From an uncultured Clostridia bacterium (lineage in GTDB: Bacteria; Bacillota; Clostridia; Christensenellales; Borkfalkiaceae): a stretch of 56,235 nucleotides of DNA. The notes beneath the pieces were generated by a model. That model saw nothing but the letters and a program-made list of their open reading frames with translations, ran no database searches and had not been told where the DNA came from. Positions 35,217-43,790 of the stretch are shown one piece after another. The position numbers were made by a program, and so were the translations under genes. Each line of letters opens with the position of its first letter. The first letter of the stretch is position 1. The stretch spans positions 1 to 56,235 of the forward strand of contig CALVTL010000009.1 of the NCBI GenBank assembly GCA_944362555.1, read 5' to 3'.

Positions 35217-37646
35217 TTATCCGACGATGAGGTTGACGAGCCGTCCGGGGATGACGATGACCTTTTTCACCGTCTTGCCCGCCGTCTTTTCCTGTACCTC
35301 GGGCAGGGCAAGGACGAGCGCCTTCGCCTCTTCCTCGGTGGGGGAGGTGGGCAGCATGGCGCGGCACGCCATCTTGCTGTTCACCTGCACGGCGTATTCC
35401 TTCTCGTCGAGGCGGAGCGCCTCCTCGCTGGCGACGGGGAAGGTCTGTTCAAACACAGAGCCCTTTCCGCCCGTCTGCTCCCAGAGCTCCTCGCAGAAAT
35501 GCGGGGCGAAGGGGGCGAGCAGCAGGACAAGGTCGTGCATCGCCGCCTTTTCGGCGGAGATGTTCTTGTTTTCGAGCGCGTCGTACTTTGCGAGCGCGTT
35601 GACGAACTCCATGATGCGCGCGAGCGCCGTATTGAAGGAGAACGCCTCGAGATCCTTCGTCACGCGGTCGATGGCGTAGTTCTGCGCGTATGCGAGCGCC
35701 TTTTCCTCCGCGCCCGACGTTTCGTCCTTATGCGCCTTATAGCCGTCGATCTTTAAGACGAGCTTTTCCACGCGGTCCATGAATTTGGCGATCGCCTTGA
35801 TACCGTCGTCGTTCCACGGCCCGCCCTCGGTGTAGGAGAAACCGAACATGAGGTACATCCGGAAGGCGTCCGAGCCGTACGTCTCCACATATTCGTCGGG
35901 GGAGACGATGTTGCCGTGCGACTTGGACATACGGTTGCCGTCGGGACCTAAAATGACGCCCTGATGCACGAGGCGGCGGAAGGGCTCGGAGAAGTCGAGA
36001 TACCCCATATCGCGCAGCGCCTTGGTGAAGAAGCGCGCATACAGAAGGTGCATACAGGCGTGTTCCGCGCCGCCGACGTACACGTCGACGGGCAGCATTT
36101 TGTCCACCGCCTCGCGGGAGAAGGGCTCTTTTTCGTTATGCGCGTCCGCATAGCGCAGATAGTACCAGCTCGAGCAGACGAAGGTGTCCAGCGTGTCGGG
36201 ATCGCGCATCGCCTCGCCGCCGCACTTGGGGCAGGTGGTGTGCATGAATTTTTCGCACTTCGCAAGGGGGGATTTTCCGTCGGGGCGGAATTCCACCTCA
36301 TACGGAAGGCGCACGGGAAGGTCTTTTTCGGGAACGGGCACCGCGCCGCACTGCTTGCAGTGGACGACGGGGATGGGCGCGCCCCAATAGCGCTGGCGGG
36401 AGACCAGCCAGTCGCGCAGGCGGTAGTTTACCTTCTTGCCGCCCTTGCCGAGCTTGGAGATATACGCCGCCACTTCCGCGCGCGCCTCCTCGCCGAACAG
36501 CCCGTCGAATTGCAGGGAGCCCACCATGATGCCGTCCTCGGTGAAGGGGAGCTCCGTCTCGCCGCCCTTCTTTTCGATGACCTTTTCGATGGGCAGATGA
36601 TACTTGGTGGCGAAGGCGAAGTCGCGCTCGTCGTGCGCGGGAACTGCCATCACCGCGCCCGTTCCGTAGCTCGCAAGAACGTAGTCGGCGAGCCAGACGG
36701 GGATCTTCTTCCCGTTGACGGGGTTGATGCAGTAGCTGCCCGTGAACACGCCCGTCTTCTCCCGCGTGGAGGAGAGGCGCTCGATCTCGTTCGCCTTGGC
36801 TGCCTGCGCAATGTATTCCTCCACGGCGGGGAGCTGCTCGGGCGTCGTCAGGGCGCGGGCGAGGGGATGCTCGGGCGCAAGCACCACATAGGTGACGCCG
36901 AACACCGTGTCGCAGCGCGTCGTGTAGACGCGCAGTTTTTCGCCGTTTTCGCAGGCAAATTCGATCTCGCAGCCCGTGGATTTTCCGATCCAGTTGCGCT
37001 GCATATTCTTGGTCTTTTCCGGCCAGTCGAGGGCGTCCAGCCCCGTTAAGAGTTCTTCCGCATAATCGGTGATCTTAAAGAACCATTGCGTGAGGTTTTT
37101 GCGCACCACCTCGCTGCCGCAGCGTTCGCACCTGCCGCCCTCCGCCTGTTCGTTGGCGAGCACGGTCCGGCAGGAGGGGCACCAGTTGACGGGTGCCTCC
37201 TTGCGGTAGGCGAGCCCCTTCTTGTAGAGCTGCAGGAACATCCACTGCGTCCACTTGTAGTAGCTCTCCTCGCACGTCTTGACTTCCGCCGACCAGTCGA
37301 ACATGGCGCCCATCGCGCGGAGCTGACCCTCCATCGTGGCGATGTTCTGCTCGGTGGAGTCCTTGGGGTGGATCCCCGTCTTGATGGCATAGTTCTCGGC
37401 GGGCAGCCCGAAGGCGTCAAAGCCCATGGGCTGGAACACGTTGTAGCCCTGCATCCGCTTGAAGCGGGCATAGGAGTCGGTGGGGCCGTAGTTGTACCAA
37501 TGCCCGATATGCAGTTTCGCGCCCGAAGGGTAGGAGAACATCTCCAGAACATACCACTTCTTTTTGTCGCTCTTCTTGTCAAACTGATTGAGCTTCGCCT
37601 TTTCCCAGCGCGCCTGCCACTTGTGTTCGATCGTATGATGATCCAT
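35217..37646 (-). CDS. leuS: Leucyl-tRNA synthetase
   Basis: A class I synthetase charging tRNA-Leu, 809 residues, normal for bacteria. HIGH is HIGH at residues 46-49, a zinc-finger-like [22 protein letters not shown] follows near residue 160, the CP1 editing domain spans about 225-420, and KMSKS is RMSKSHGN. The start is the ATG at 37646, 5 bases after GAGGAGA. The reading frame stays open further upstream, but that part overlaps the promoter and is not LeuRS-like. No T-box or leader peptide fits in the roughly 40-base leader. Confidence 0.96.
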   Translation of the reverse strand: MDHHTIEHKWQARWEKAKLNQFDKKSDKKKWYVLEMFSYPSGAKLHIGHWYNYGPTDSYARFKRMQGYNVFQPMGFDAFGLPAENYAIKTGIHPKDSTEQNIATMEGQLRAMGAMFDWSAEVKTCEESYYKWTQWMFLQLYKKGLAYRKEAPVNWCPSCRTVLANEQAEGGRCERCGSEVVRKNLTQWFFKITDYAEELLTGLDALDWPEKTKNMQRNWIGKSTGCEIEFACENGEKLRVYTTRCDTVFGVTYVVLAPEHPLARALTTPEQLPAVEEYIAQAAKANEIERLSSTREKTGVFTGSYCINPVNGKKIPVWLADYVLASYGTGAVMAVPAHDERDFAFATKYHLPIEKVIEKKGGETELPFTEDGIMVGSLQFDGLFGEEARAEVAAYISKLGKGGKKVNYRLRDWLVSRQRYWGAPIPVVHCKQCGAVPVPEKDLPVRLPYEVEFRPDGKSPLAKCEKFMHTTCPKCGGEAMRDPDTLDTFVCSSWYYLRYADAHNEKEPFSREAVDKMLPVDVYVGGAEHACMHLLYARFFTKALRDMGYLDFSEPFRRLVHQGVILGPDGNRMSKSHGNIVSPDEYVETYGSDAFRMYLMFGFSYTEGGPWNDDGIKAIAKFMDRVEKLVLKIDGYKAHKDETSGAEEKALAYAQNYAIDRVTKDLEAFSFNTALARIMEFVNALAKYDALENKNISAEKAAMHDLVLLLAPFAPHFCEELWEQTGGKGSVFEQTFPVASEEALRLDEKEYAVQVNSKMACRAMLPTSPTEEEAKALVLALPEVQEKTAGKTVKKVIVIPGRLVNLIVG

Positions 37647-37683
37647 ACTATCTCCTCTTGACTTAAAATGTTGCACTTCCCAT

Positions 37684-37712
37684 ATTTTACTATGAACGTG
37701 CGGGAAAGTCAA
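37684..37712 (-). promoter_or_regulatory. Promoter of leuS
   Basis: On the minus strand TTGACT (37712-37707), 17 bp, TAAAAT (37689-37684). Confidence 0.75.
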
Positions 37713-37808
37713 GCCGCGCGCCCCGCATTTTCGCATTTTCGTGCACTTTGCAGCCCTGCCTCCGGCTGCGGCGGGGAGAAGGGGAAGAGCCGTGCGGGCG
37801 CGCGCGAT

Positions 37809-37836
37809 GAATACAAGCGGGAAAACGTCATACAAT
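37809..37836 (+). promoter_or_regulatory. Sigma-E-like promoter
   Basis: GAATACA (37809-37815; 5 of 7 to KMATATT), 13 bp, CATACAAT (37829-37836; full match to the sigma-E -10). It lies directly before a gene in the position of ytxC. Transcription would start about at the GTG codon. Confidence 0.5.
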
Positions 37837-37843
37837 AAAGGGT

Positions 37844-38533
37844 GTGGAGACCGTCTATCTTTCCGAGCGCGCGCAGAACGCGCCCTTTTTGTCCTATCTC
37901 TATAACGCCGTCCTCTCCGACGTCATGGCGGCGGGCGGGAGGGGAGAGCTCGTCTTTGCGGGCGGGCGCGCCGCCGTGGGACTGGAACTTCCCGAAAAGG
38001 ATACCGCCGCGGAGCGCGTCGCGGACGCGGTGACCGAGGTGCTGTGCATCGGCTACAAGCAAAAATTTTTAAGGGAACGGCTGTGTGTCTCCCTCTCCGC
38101 GCGGGAGAGGGGGCTCTTCATTGCGGCGCTCATCGCGGCGGATTTTGCGGGGGACGCCGCCTTCGTGCGCGCCCGCTTGCCCGGGCGGGGCGGCTGCGCC
38201 ATCGACGGCGTGTACGCCTTCCGCCTCGCGCCCCTGCGCGAAAAGTGGGAGCGCATCGTGCGCAGCGTCCCCGCCTCGTTCTCCTCGCGCGATCTCGTGC
38301 ACTTTTGCGGATTTCTCGCGTCGGAGAGCCGCAACAAAATTTACCTGAAAGGCCGCGCCGTCTACGGGCAGGATCTGCGCCTTCTGCGCCGCAGCCGCCT
38401 TCTGGGCGAGGAGGACGCCGAAACGGAGATCGTGCTCTCGGACGCGGGCTGCATCTGCTGCCTCGGCGACGTCGAGCATTCCCTCGGGGATTTTCTTCAA
38501 AAATATTATGCGCAGAGCGCGATATTCTCTTGA
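37844..38533 (+). CDS. Uncharacterised protein, possibly YtxC-like sporulation factor
   Basis: A 229-residue soluble protein starting with GTG ([23 protein letters not shown]). It has a Cys-containing tail ([23 protein letters not shown]), no membrane segment and no catalytic motif I can name. Two context points suggest the YtxC family: ytxC lies next to thrS in Bacillus, as here, and the promoter looks like sigma E. The sequence itself gives only weak support ([20 protein letters not shown] recalls the middle of YtxC). The SD is poor (AAAGG two bases from GTG). Treat the function as unknown. Confidence 0.7.
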   Translation: METVYLSERAQNAPFLSYLYNAVLSDVMAAGGRGELVFAGGRAAVGLELPEKDTAAERVADAVTEVLCIGYKQKFLRERLCVSLSARERGLFIAALIAADFAGDAAFVRARLPGRGGCAIDGVYAFRLAPLREKWERIVRSVPASFSSRDLVHFCGFLASESRNKIYLKGRAVYGQDLRLLRRSRLLGEEDAETEIVLSDAGCICCLGDVEHSLGDFLQKYYAQSAIFS

Positions 38534-38558
38534 CAAACGAAAGGGGGAATAGTACAAT
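38530..38558 (+). promoter_or_regulatory. Promoter of the thrS T-box transcript
   Basis: TTGACA (38530-38535), 17 bp, TACAAT (38553-38558). The -35 overlaps the stop of the upstream gene. Confidence 0.85.
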
Positions 38559-38559
38559 A

Positions 38560-38776
38560 GGAAATGCTCGGAACAAGTAGTGCCGCCGCGTATTTTCCAG
38601 AGAGCGCACCCTCGGCTGAAAGGTGTGCAAAGACGGGCGGAAGGCGAAACCATCCGTGTGTTTTACAACGAAAAAAAGAGCGGCCATGCGTCCGGATGGC
38701 AATTAAGGTGGAACCGCGCAGAACGTCTGCGTCCTTAAATTTTCTCGTCAAGAGGGGATTTTGGGGCGCGTTTTTT
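38560..38776 (+). ncRNA. T-box riboswitch, threonine
   Basis: A tRNA-sensing leader of thrS. The T-box core AAGGTGGAACCGCG lies at 38705-38718; the TGGA bulge would pair with a U73 acceptor end, as expected for tRNA-Thr. The Stem I specifier is probably ACC (38649-38651), a Thr codon, in GAAACCATC. The antiterminator pairs AAGG (38705-38708) with CCTT (38733-38736). The competing terminator pairs 38730-38746 with 38752-38768 (16 of 17 positions, several G-U), followed by T6 at 38771-38776. Uncharged tRNA-Thr should allow read-through. Confidence 0.92.
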
Positions 38777-38798
38777 ATGTTTTTCGCGCTTTGCAAAG

Positions 38799-38817
38799 TA
38801 CTATGTCAGACATAATA
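38799..38817. repeat. Near-palindrome TACTATG-TCAGA-CATAATA, copy 1
   Basis: A 19-bp imperfect palindrome between the T-box terminator and the thrS SD. It matches copy 2 at 43645-43663 in 17 of 19 positions. Confidence 0.7.
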
Positions 38818-38840
38818 GCCGCATTTACGGGAGGAACATC

Positions 38841-40748
38841 ATGCAGATCACATTAAAGAACGGCGATTCGCTCGACCTGGAAACGGGTGCGAGCGCCTAC
38901 TCTGCCGCGCAGCACATCTCGGAGGGGCTCGCCCGCGCCGCCGTCGCCGCGAGGGTGAACGGCAGGCTCGTCGACCTTTCGCACCCGCTTGCGGAGGGCG
39001 ACGCGCTCGAGATCGTCACCTTAAAGGAGAAGGAGGGGCTGGAGGTCTACCGCCACACCTGCGCGCACGTTCTGGCGCAGGCGTTAAAGACCATCTATCC
39101 CACCTGCAAGCTCGCCATCGGCCCCGTCATCGACAACGGGTTCTACTACGACGTCGACTTCAAGACGCCCATCACGATGGAGGACTTCGAAAAGATCGAG
39201 GCGGAGATGAAGAAGATCGTCAAGAGCAACCTTCCCATCGAGCGCTTCACCCTGCCCCGCGAGGACGCCATCGCCCTCATGAGCAAGTACCACGAAAAAT
39301 ACAAGGTGGAGCTCATCCAGGATCTTCCCGAAGGGGAGGAGATCTCCTTCTACCGCCAGGGCGCGTTCGTCGACCTGTGCCGCGGCCCGCACCTTCCCTC
39401 GACGGGGAAGATCAAGGCGTTCAAGCTCGTGTCTATCGCGGGCGCCTATTGGCGCGGGGACGAAAAGAAGAAGATGCTCACCCGCATCTACGGCACCGCC
39501 TTCGCCAGGAAGGAGGAGATGGACGAATATTTTGAGATGCTCGAAGAGGCGAAAAAGCGCGATCACATCAAGCTCGGCAAGGAGATGAAGCTGTTCGCGC
39601 TCCTGCCCGAGGGCAAGGGATTTCCCTTCTTCCTGCCCAACGGCATGGTGCTCAAAAACACACTCATCGACTATTGGCGCCAGATCCACCGCCGCGAGGG
39701 GTACGTCGAAGTGCAGACGCCCATCATCCTCAACCGCTCCCTGTGGGAGACGTCTGGGCATTGGGATCACTATAAAGAGAATATGTACACGACCAAGATC
39801 GACGGGGAGGACTGCGCCATCAAGCCCATGAACTGCCCCGGCGGTCTGCTCGTCTACAAGACGCAGCCGCACAGCTATAAAGATCTCCCCATCCGCATGG
39901 GGGAACTCGGCATCGTCCACCGTCACGAAAAGAGCGGACAGCTCCACGGGCTCATGCGCGTGCGGTGCTTCACGCAGGACGACGCGCACATCTTCATGCT
40001 GCCCGAGCAGATCACGCAGGAGATCAAGGGCGTCGTGCGCATCATCGACGAGGTGTACAAGCTCTTCGGCTTCAAATATCACGTCGAACTCTCCACCCGC
40101 CCCGAAAACTCCATCGGTTCGGATGAGGATTGGGCGGCGGCGACGGACGCCCTGCGCGCCGCGCTGGACGAGCTCAAGCTCGACTACACGGTGAACGAGG
40201 GCGACGGCGCCTTCTACGGCCCTAAGATCGACTTCCACCTCGAGGACTCCATCAAGCGCACCTGGCAGTGCGGCACCATCCAGCTCGACTTCCAGCTCCC
40301 GCAGCGCTTCGAGATCGAGTATGTGGGCGAAGACGGGCAGAAGCACCGCCCCATCATGATCCACCGCGTCGTGTTCGGCTCCATCGAGCGCTTCATCGGC
40401 ATCCTCATCGAGCACTTTGCGGGCAAGTTCCCCGTGTGGCTCGCGCCCGAACAGGTGAAGGTGCTCCCCGTCACCGACCGCGCCTCGGCGTATGCCGAGC
40501 AGCTCGTCGCCGAAATGAACGCGATGGGGCTGCGCGCCTCCGCCGACCTGCGCAAGGAGAAGCTGGGCAGAAAGATCCTCGATGCCGAGATGGAAAAGGT
40601 GCCCTATAAGCTGGTCGTCGGCGACAAGGAGGTGGAGGAAGGCACCGTCTCCGTCCGCCGCCGCGGCAAGGGGGACATCGGCAGCATGGCGAAAGCCGAC
40701 TTCTTCGCCCTCGTCAAAAAAGAGGACGCCGACAAAACGATTTTCTGA
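38841..40748 (+). CDS. thrS: Threonyl-tRNA synthetase
   Basis: A class II synthetase, 635 residues. A TGS domain (1-62) is followed by the editing domain with HTCAH (near residue 74) and GPVIDNGFYYD. The catalytic core has MNCPGGLLVYK (zinc-ligand Cys), motif 2 GLMRVRCFTQDDAHIF, and motif 3 near HRVVFGSIERFIGILIEH. The anticodon-binding domain occupies about 540-635. GGGAGG precedes ATG. The T-box leader controls it. The following translation-factor operon has its own promoter. Confidence 0.97.
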   Translation: MQITLKNGDSLDLETGASAYSAAQHISEGLARAAVAARVNGRLVDLSHPLAEGDALEIVTLKEKEGLEVYRHTCAHVLAQALKTIYPTCKLAIGPVIDNGFYYDVDFKTPITMEDFEKIEAEMKKIVKSNLPIERFTLPREDAIALMSKYHEKYKVELIQDLPEGEEISFYRQGAFVDLCRGPHLPSTGKIKAFKLVSIAGAYWRGDEKKKMLTRIYGTAFARKEEMDEYFEMLEEAKKRDHIKLGKEMKLFALLPEGKGFPFFLPNGMVLKNTLIDYWRQIHRREGYVEVQTPIILNRSLWETSGHWDHYKENMYTTKIDGEDCAIKPMNCPGGLLVYKTQPHSYKDLPIRMGELGIVHRHEKSGQLHGLMRVRCFTQDDAHIFMLPEQITQEIKGVVRIIDEVYKLFGFKYHVELSTRPENSIGSDEDWAAATDALRAALDELKLDYTVNEGDGAFYGPKIDFHLEDSIKRTWQCGTIQLDFQLPQRFEIEYVGEDGQKHRPIMIHRVVFGSIERFIGILIEHFAGKFPVWLAPEQVKVLPVTDRASAYAEQLVAEMNAMGLRASADLRKEKLGRKILDAEMEKVPYKLVVGDKEVEEGTVSVRRRGKGDIGSMAKADFFALVKKEDADKTIF

Positions 40749-40774
40749 AAATCAAAATTACAGCCGAAAAATTC

Positions 40775-40803
40775 TTGACAGCGGGCGCGCTTTCTGCTAA
40801 AAT
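40775..40803 (+). promoter_or_regulatory. Promoter of infC-rpmI-rplT
   Basis: TTGACA (40775-40780), 17 bp, TAAAAT (40798-40803). Confidence 0.85.
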
Positions 40804-40954
40804 ATACACCGTCAAGCAGAGGTGAACCCTTCTCTCCGTATCTGCTCACGCGGAACGGGTCTACGAAATTTCGGCGATAAGCGCAAGGCGCTTACTGATT
40901 TTTCCGCGGGTCGCACTTCTGTGCGGCCCGATAATTTTTTTGAGGTGGAAAGCC
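40804..40954 (+). ncRNA. infC/L20-type autoregulatory leader with terminator
   Basis: A 150-base structured leader. AGCAGA...TCTGCT and TAAGCGC-AAGG-CGCTTA helices precede a strong terminator, CGGGTCGCAC (40907-40916) with GTGCGGCCCG (40921-40930) and a T-run to 40941. The infC SD follows at once. In Bacillus, ribosomal protein L20 binds the equivalent leader and causes premature termination. Position and form match; the L20-binding fold was not verified. Confidence 0.75.
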
Positions 40955-41467
40955 ATTAAAACGCAGAATCAGATGAACGGTGAGATCCGTGACCGTGAGA
41001 TCCGCGTGATCTCCGAGACGGGGGAAATGCTCGGGGTGATGACCCCGCGGGAGGCGATGCGCCTTGCCGAAGAGGCGGGGCTCGACCTCGTCAAAATTTC
41101 GCCCAACGCCGTGCCGCCCGTGTGCAAGATCATGGATTGGGGCAAGTTCAAATTTGAACAGGCGAAGAAGGAGAAGGAGAACCGCCGCAACCAGAAGGTG
41201 GTCGAGCTCAAAGAAGTGCAGCTCTCCGTCACCATCGATGTGGGCGACGTCAAAGTCAAGGCACGCAAGGCGACCGAGTTTCTGGAGGACGGCAACAAGG
41301 TGAAGGTCACCATCCGTCTGCGCGGCCGTCAGATGGCGCACGCGCACCTCGGCAGGGACGTCATGATGAACTTTTATGAGATGCTCAAAGACATCGCCGT
41401 CATCGAGAAGCCCGTCAACCAGGAGGGGCGCAACCTCATCATGATCCTGGGCCCCGCAAAAAAATAA
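40955..41467 (+). CDS. infC: Translation initiation factor IF-3
   Basis: IF-3 binds the 30S subunit, prevents subunit joining and proofreads start codons. The 170-residue protein reads KTQNQMNGEIRDREIRVISETGEMLGVM, then PPVCKIMDWGKFKFEQ in the interdomain region, then the C-terminal domain (VTIRLRGRQMAHAHLG). The best start is the non-canonical ATT at 40955, six bases after AGGTGG (40943-40948). An AUU start is the known autoregulatory device of infC, because IF-3 discriminates against it. An internal ATG at 40973 is a poorer choice. Confidence 0.95.
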   Translation: MKTQNQMNGEIRDREIRVISETGEMLGVMTPREAMRLAEEAGLDLVKISPNAVPPVCKIMDWGKFKFEQAKKEKENRRNQKVVELKEVQLSVTIDVGDVKVKARKATEFLEDGNKVKVTIRLRGRQMAHAHLGRDVMMNFYEMLKDIAVIEKPVNQEGRNLIMILGPAKK

Positions 41468-41526
41468 AGAGCAACGCCGCCTCGGGCGGCTGCGCATAGA
41501 ACAAGGAAAAATTCGGAGGTTACAAT

Positions 41527-41727
41527 ATGCCTAAACAGAAATCGCATAGCGGCAGCAAAAAGCGCTTTTGGCTCACGGGCACCGGCAAGGTCAAGCGGCC
41601 TCACGGCGGCAAGAACCACAAAGCGGAAACCAAGAACAGAAAGAGAAAGAGAAATCTGCGCAAGAACACGCTCGTCTCCTCGGCTCAGGAGAACAACGTC
41701 AAGCAGATGATCCCTTACAAGGACTAA
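41527..41727 (+). CDS. rpmI: Ribosomal protein bL35
   Basis: A 66-residue basic 50S protein. MPKQKSHSGSKKRFWLTGTG and the KRPHGGKNHK segment are characteristic. It lies 59 bases after infC and 15 before rplT in the conserved infC-rpmI-rplT order, with GGAGG before its start. Confidence 0.97.
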   Translation: MPKQKSHSGSKKRFWLTGTGKVKRPHGGKNHKAETKNRKRKRNLRKNTLVSSAQENNVKQMIPYKD

Positions 41728-41742
41728 CGGGAGGTACCGACA

Positions 41743-42093
41743 ATGCGTATCAAAAGAGGCGTCAACGCCGTTAAAAAGCGCAGAAAGATCTTAAAGCTCG
41801 CCAAGGGCTATTTCGGCTGCAAGAGCAAGAACTACCGCATCGCCCGCGAAGCGGTGATGAAATCGCTGAACTATGCCTACATCGGCAGAAAGCGCCGCAA
41901 GCGCGATATGCGCGCCCTGTGGATCGCCCGCATCAACGCAGGTGCACGGGAGAACGGGCTTTCCTACTCCAAGCTCATGCACGGGCTGAAGGTCGCAGGC
42001 ATCGAGCTCAACCGCAAGGTGCTCGCCGATCTCGCCGTGACGGATGCCGCCGCGTTCGCGGACATCTGCAACAAGGCGAAAGCCGCCATCTGA
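41743..42093 (+). CDS. rplT: Ribosomal protein bL20
   Basis: A 116-residue 50S assembly protein ([64 protein letters not shown]). It is the expected repressor acting on the leader at 40804-40954. GGGAGGT precedes the start. Confidence 0.97.
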   Translation: MRIKRGVNAVKKRRKILKLAKGYFGCKSKNYRIAREAVMKSLNYAYIGRKRRKRDMRALWIARINAGARENGLSYSKLMHGLKVAGIELNRKVLADLAVTDAAAFADICNKAKAAI

Positions 42094-42100
42094 ACTTCGG

Positions 42101-42126
42101 AAAAGCCTTTGCAAAAAGGCTTTTTT
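42101..42126 (+). terminator. Intrinsic terminator after rplT
   Basis: AAAAGCCTTT, loop GCAA, AAAGGC and T6. It ends only 12 bases before the next start codon. Confidence 0.85.
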
Positions 42127-42137
42127 CGCGTACATTC

Positions 42138-42872
42138 ATGATCATCCTTTCCAAACAAAACCCGCTCGTCAAAGAACTTGCCTCCTTAAAGGAGAAAAAG
42201 GGCAGAAGAGCGCGGGGGAGCTTCCTCGTCGAGGGCGCCAAAATGGTGCGCGAAGCCGCGGAGAGCGGAATGCACGTCCTGCGCGTCGTCGTGCGGGAGG
42301 GGTATGCGGGGGAGACCTGTCTTCCGCCCGCAGCCGTTCTGGGCAGCGACGCCTTTGCGGCGGTCTCCGACGAAAAGACGCCGCAGGGCATCCTTGCGGA
42401 AGTCGCCCTGCCCGCCGCGCCCCTTGCTTCGCCCCAAAAGAGCTGCGTTTTTCTTGACGGGCTGCAAGACCCCTCCAACGTGGGCGCCATCCTTCGCACG
42501 GCGGTCGCCGCGGGATATGAGGAGGTGTATCTTGCGGGCTGCGCCGATCCCTTCTCCCCCAAGAGCGTGCGCGCGTCCATGAGCGGCGTCTTTTTCGCCC
42601 GCATCATGCAGGGAACGCGGCAGGAGATCCTGTCCGCTCTGAACGTGCCTCTGATCGCGGCGGATATGGACGGGGAGGATGTGTTCGCGTTCCGCCCGCC
42701 CGAGGTGTTCTGCCTCGCCGTCGGAAGCGAGGGGAGCGGGCTCTCGGAGGAGGTGCGCGGCGCCGCCGCGTACACCGTGCGCATCCCGATGGACACGCGC
42801 ACGGAGAGCCTCAACGCAGCCGTCTCGGCGGGCATCCTCATGTACGCGTTGAAGGCGGGAAGAAAATTTTAA
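42138..42872 (+). CDS. TrmH/SpoU-family rRNA 2'-O-methyltransferase
   Basis: A 244-residue SPOUT methyltransferase using S-adenosylmethionine. The N-terminal substrate-binding part ([31 protein letters not shown]) is L30e-like. The knotted C-terminal part has LQDPSNVGAILRTAVAAG (motif 1), CLAVGSEGSGLSEEV (motif 2) and IPMDTRTESLNAAVSAGILMY (motif 3). Genes of this kind often follow rplT in Firmicutes. Oddly, it has no SD and starts 12 bases after a terminator T-run, so its expression signal is unclear. Confidence 0.9.
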   Translation: MIILSKQNPLVKELASLKEKKGRRARGSFLVEGAKMVREAAESGMHVLRVVVREGYAGETCLPPAAVLGSDAFAAVSDEKTPQGILAEVALPAAPLASPQKSCVFLDGLQDPSNVGAILRTAVAAGYEEVYLAGCADPFSPKSVRASMSGVFFARIMQGTRQEILSALNVPLIAADMDGEDVFAFRPPEVFCLAVGSEGSGLSEEVRGAAAYTVRIPMDTRTESLNAAVSAGILMYALKAGRKF

Positions 42873-42885
42873 CGGAGGTAATCCC

Positions 42886-43626
42886 ATGTCAGGTCACAGC
42901 AAGTGGCACAATATTCAGGCAAAAAAGGGTAAGGCGGACGCCGCGCGCGGCAGGATCTTCACCAAACTCGGGCGCGAGATCGCCGTTGCGGCGCGCAATA
43001 ATCCCAACCCTTCCACCAACTCCAAACTTGCCGACGTCATCGCCAAGGCGAAGGCGGCAAATATGCCCAACGACAACATCGAGCGCTCCATCAAGCGCGC
43101 CGCGGGCGAGCTGGGGGACAGGGACTATAAGGAACTCACCTACGAAGGGTACGGCGTGGCAGGCGCGGCGGTCATCATCTCCACGCTGACGGACAACAAC
43201 AACCGCACGGCGGGCGACGTGCGCGCCATCATGACCAAGCACGGCGGCTCGCTCGGCACCACGGGGAGCGTTTCCTATATGTTCGACAACAAGGGGCTCA
43301 TCGTGGTGGAGCGCACGCCCGATCTCGACGAGGACACCATCACCGATTACGCCATCGAGGCGGGCGCGGACGACGTCGTCACGCAGGACGACGTCTACGA
43401 GGTGTACACCTCCGTCCCCGCGTTCTCCGACGTGCGTAAATTTTTGGAAGAGAAGGGACTCACCTTCCTCTCCGCAGAGCTCTCCATGATCCCGCAGAGC
43501 AAAATAACGCTCCCCGAGGACAAGCTGGAGACCTTCCGCAAGATGCTCGACAAGCTCGAGGAGAACGACGACGTGCAGACCGTCTGGCACAACGTTGACC
43601 TCCCCGACGACGAAGAAGAGGAGTAA
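42886..43626 (+). CDS. YebC/PmpR-family protein
   Basis: A 246-residue UPF0082 protein. MSGHSKWHNIQAKKGKADAARGRIFTKLGREI and NMPNDNIERSIKRA are diagnostic. The family is annotated as transcription regulators, and some members are reported to ease ribosome stalling at proline stretches. CGGAGGT precedes the start 13 bases after the methyltransferase, so the two are likely co-transcribed. Confidence 0.95.
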   Translation: MSGHSKWHNIQAKKGKADAARGRIFTKLGREIAVAARNNPNPSTNSKLADVIAKAKAANMPNDNIERSIKRAAGELGDRDYKELTYEGYGVAGAAVIISTLTDNNNRTAGDVRAIMTKHGGSLGTTGSVSYMFDNKGLIVVERTPDLDEDTITDYAIEAGADDVVTQDDVYEVYTSVPAFSDVRKFLEEKGLTFLSAELSMIPQSKITLPEDKLETFRKMLDKLEENDDVQTVWHNVDLPDDEEEE

Positions 43627-43644
43627 AATCAACCGCATTCATGG

Positions 43645-43663
43645 TATTATGCCAGACATAATA
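43645..43663. repeat. Near-palindrome TATTATG-CCAGA-CATAATA, copy 2
   Basis: Seven-bp arms around CCAGA, 18 bases after the yebC stop and directly before its terminator. It is the partner of 38799-38817. Confidence 0.7.
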
Positions 43664-43666
43664 CTG

Positions 43667-43706
43667 CAAAAAGCCTGTCGGAGGGGGCTTCGGCGGGCTT
43701 TTTTGT
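43667..43706 (+). terminator. Intrinsic terminator after yebC
   Basis: AAAAAGCCTGTCG pairs with CGGCGGGCTTTTTT (two G-U), loop about 10 bases, T6. Confidence 0.8.
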
Positions 43707-43722
43707 GTGGTTTTTCGTTGAT

Positions 43723-43751
43723 TTGACAGCAGCGCGGAATTTTGATATAAT
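43723..43751 (+). promoter_or_regulatory. Consensus promoter of proA
   Basis: TTGACA (43723-43728), 17 bp, TATAAT (43746-43751). Confidence 0.88.
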
Positions 43752-43790
43752 TTTGTTACCATCATCAGAATACGAAAAAGAGGTGTCAGG

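Noticed and set aside
37647-37835. N-terminal extension of leuS
   Set aside because: It spans the promoter; family length and the SD favour 37646.
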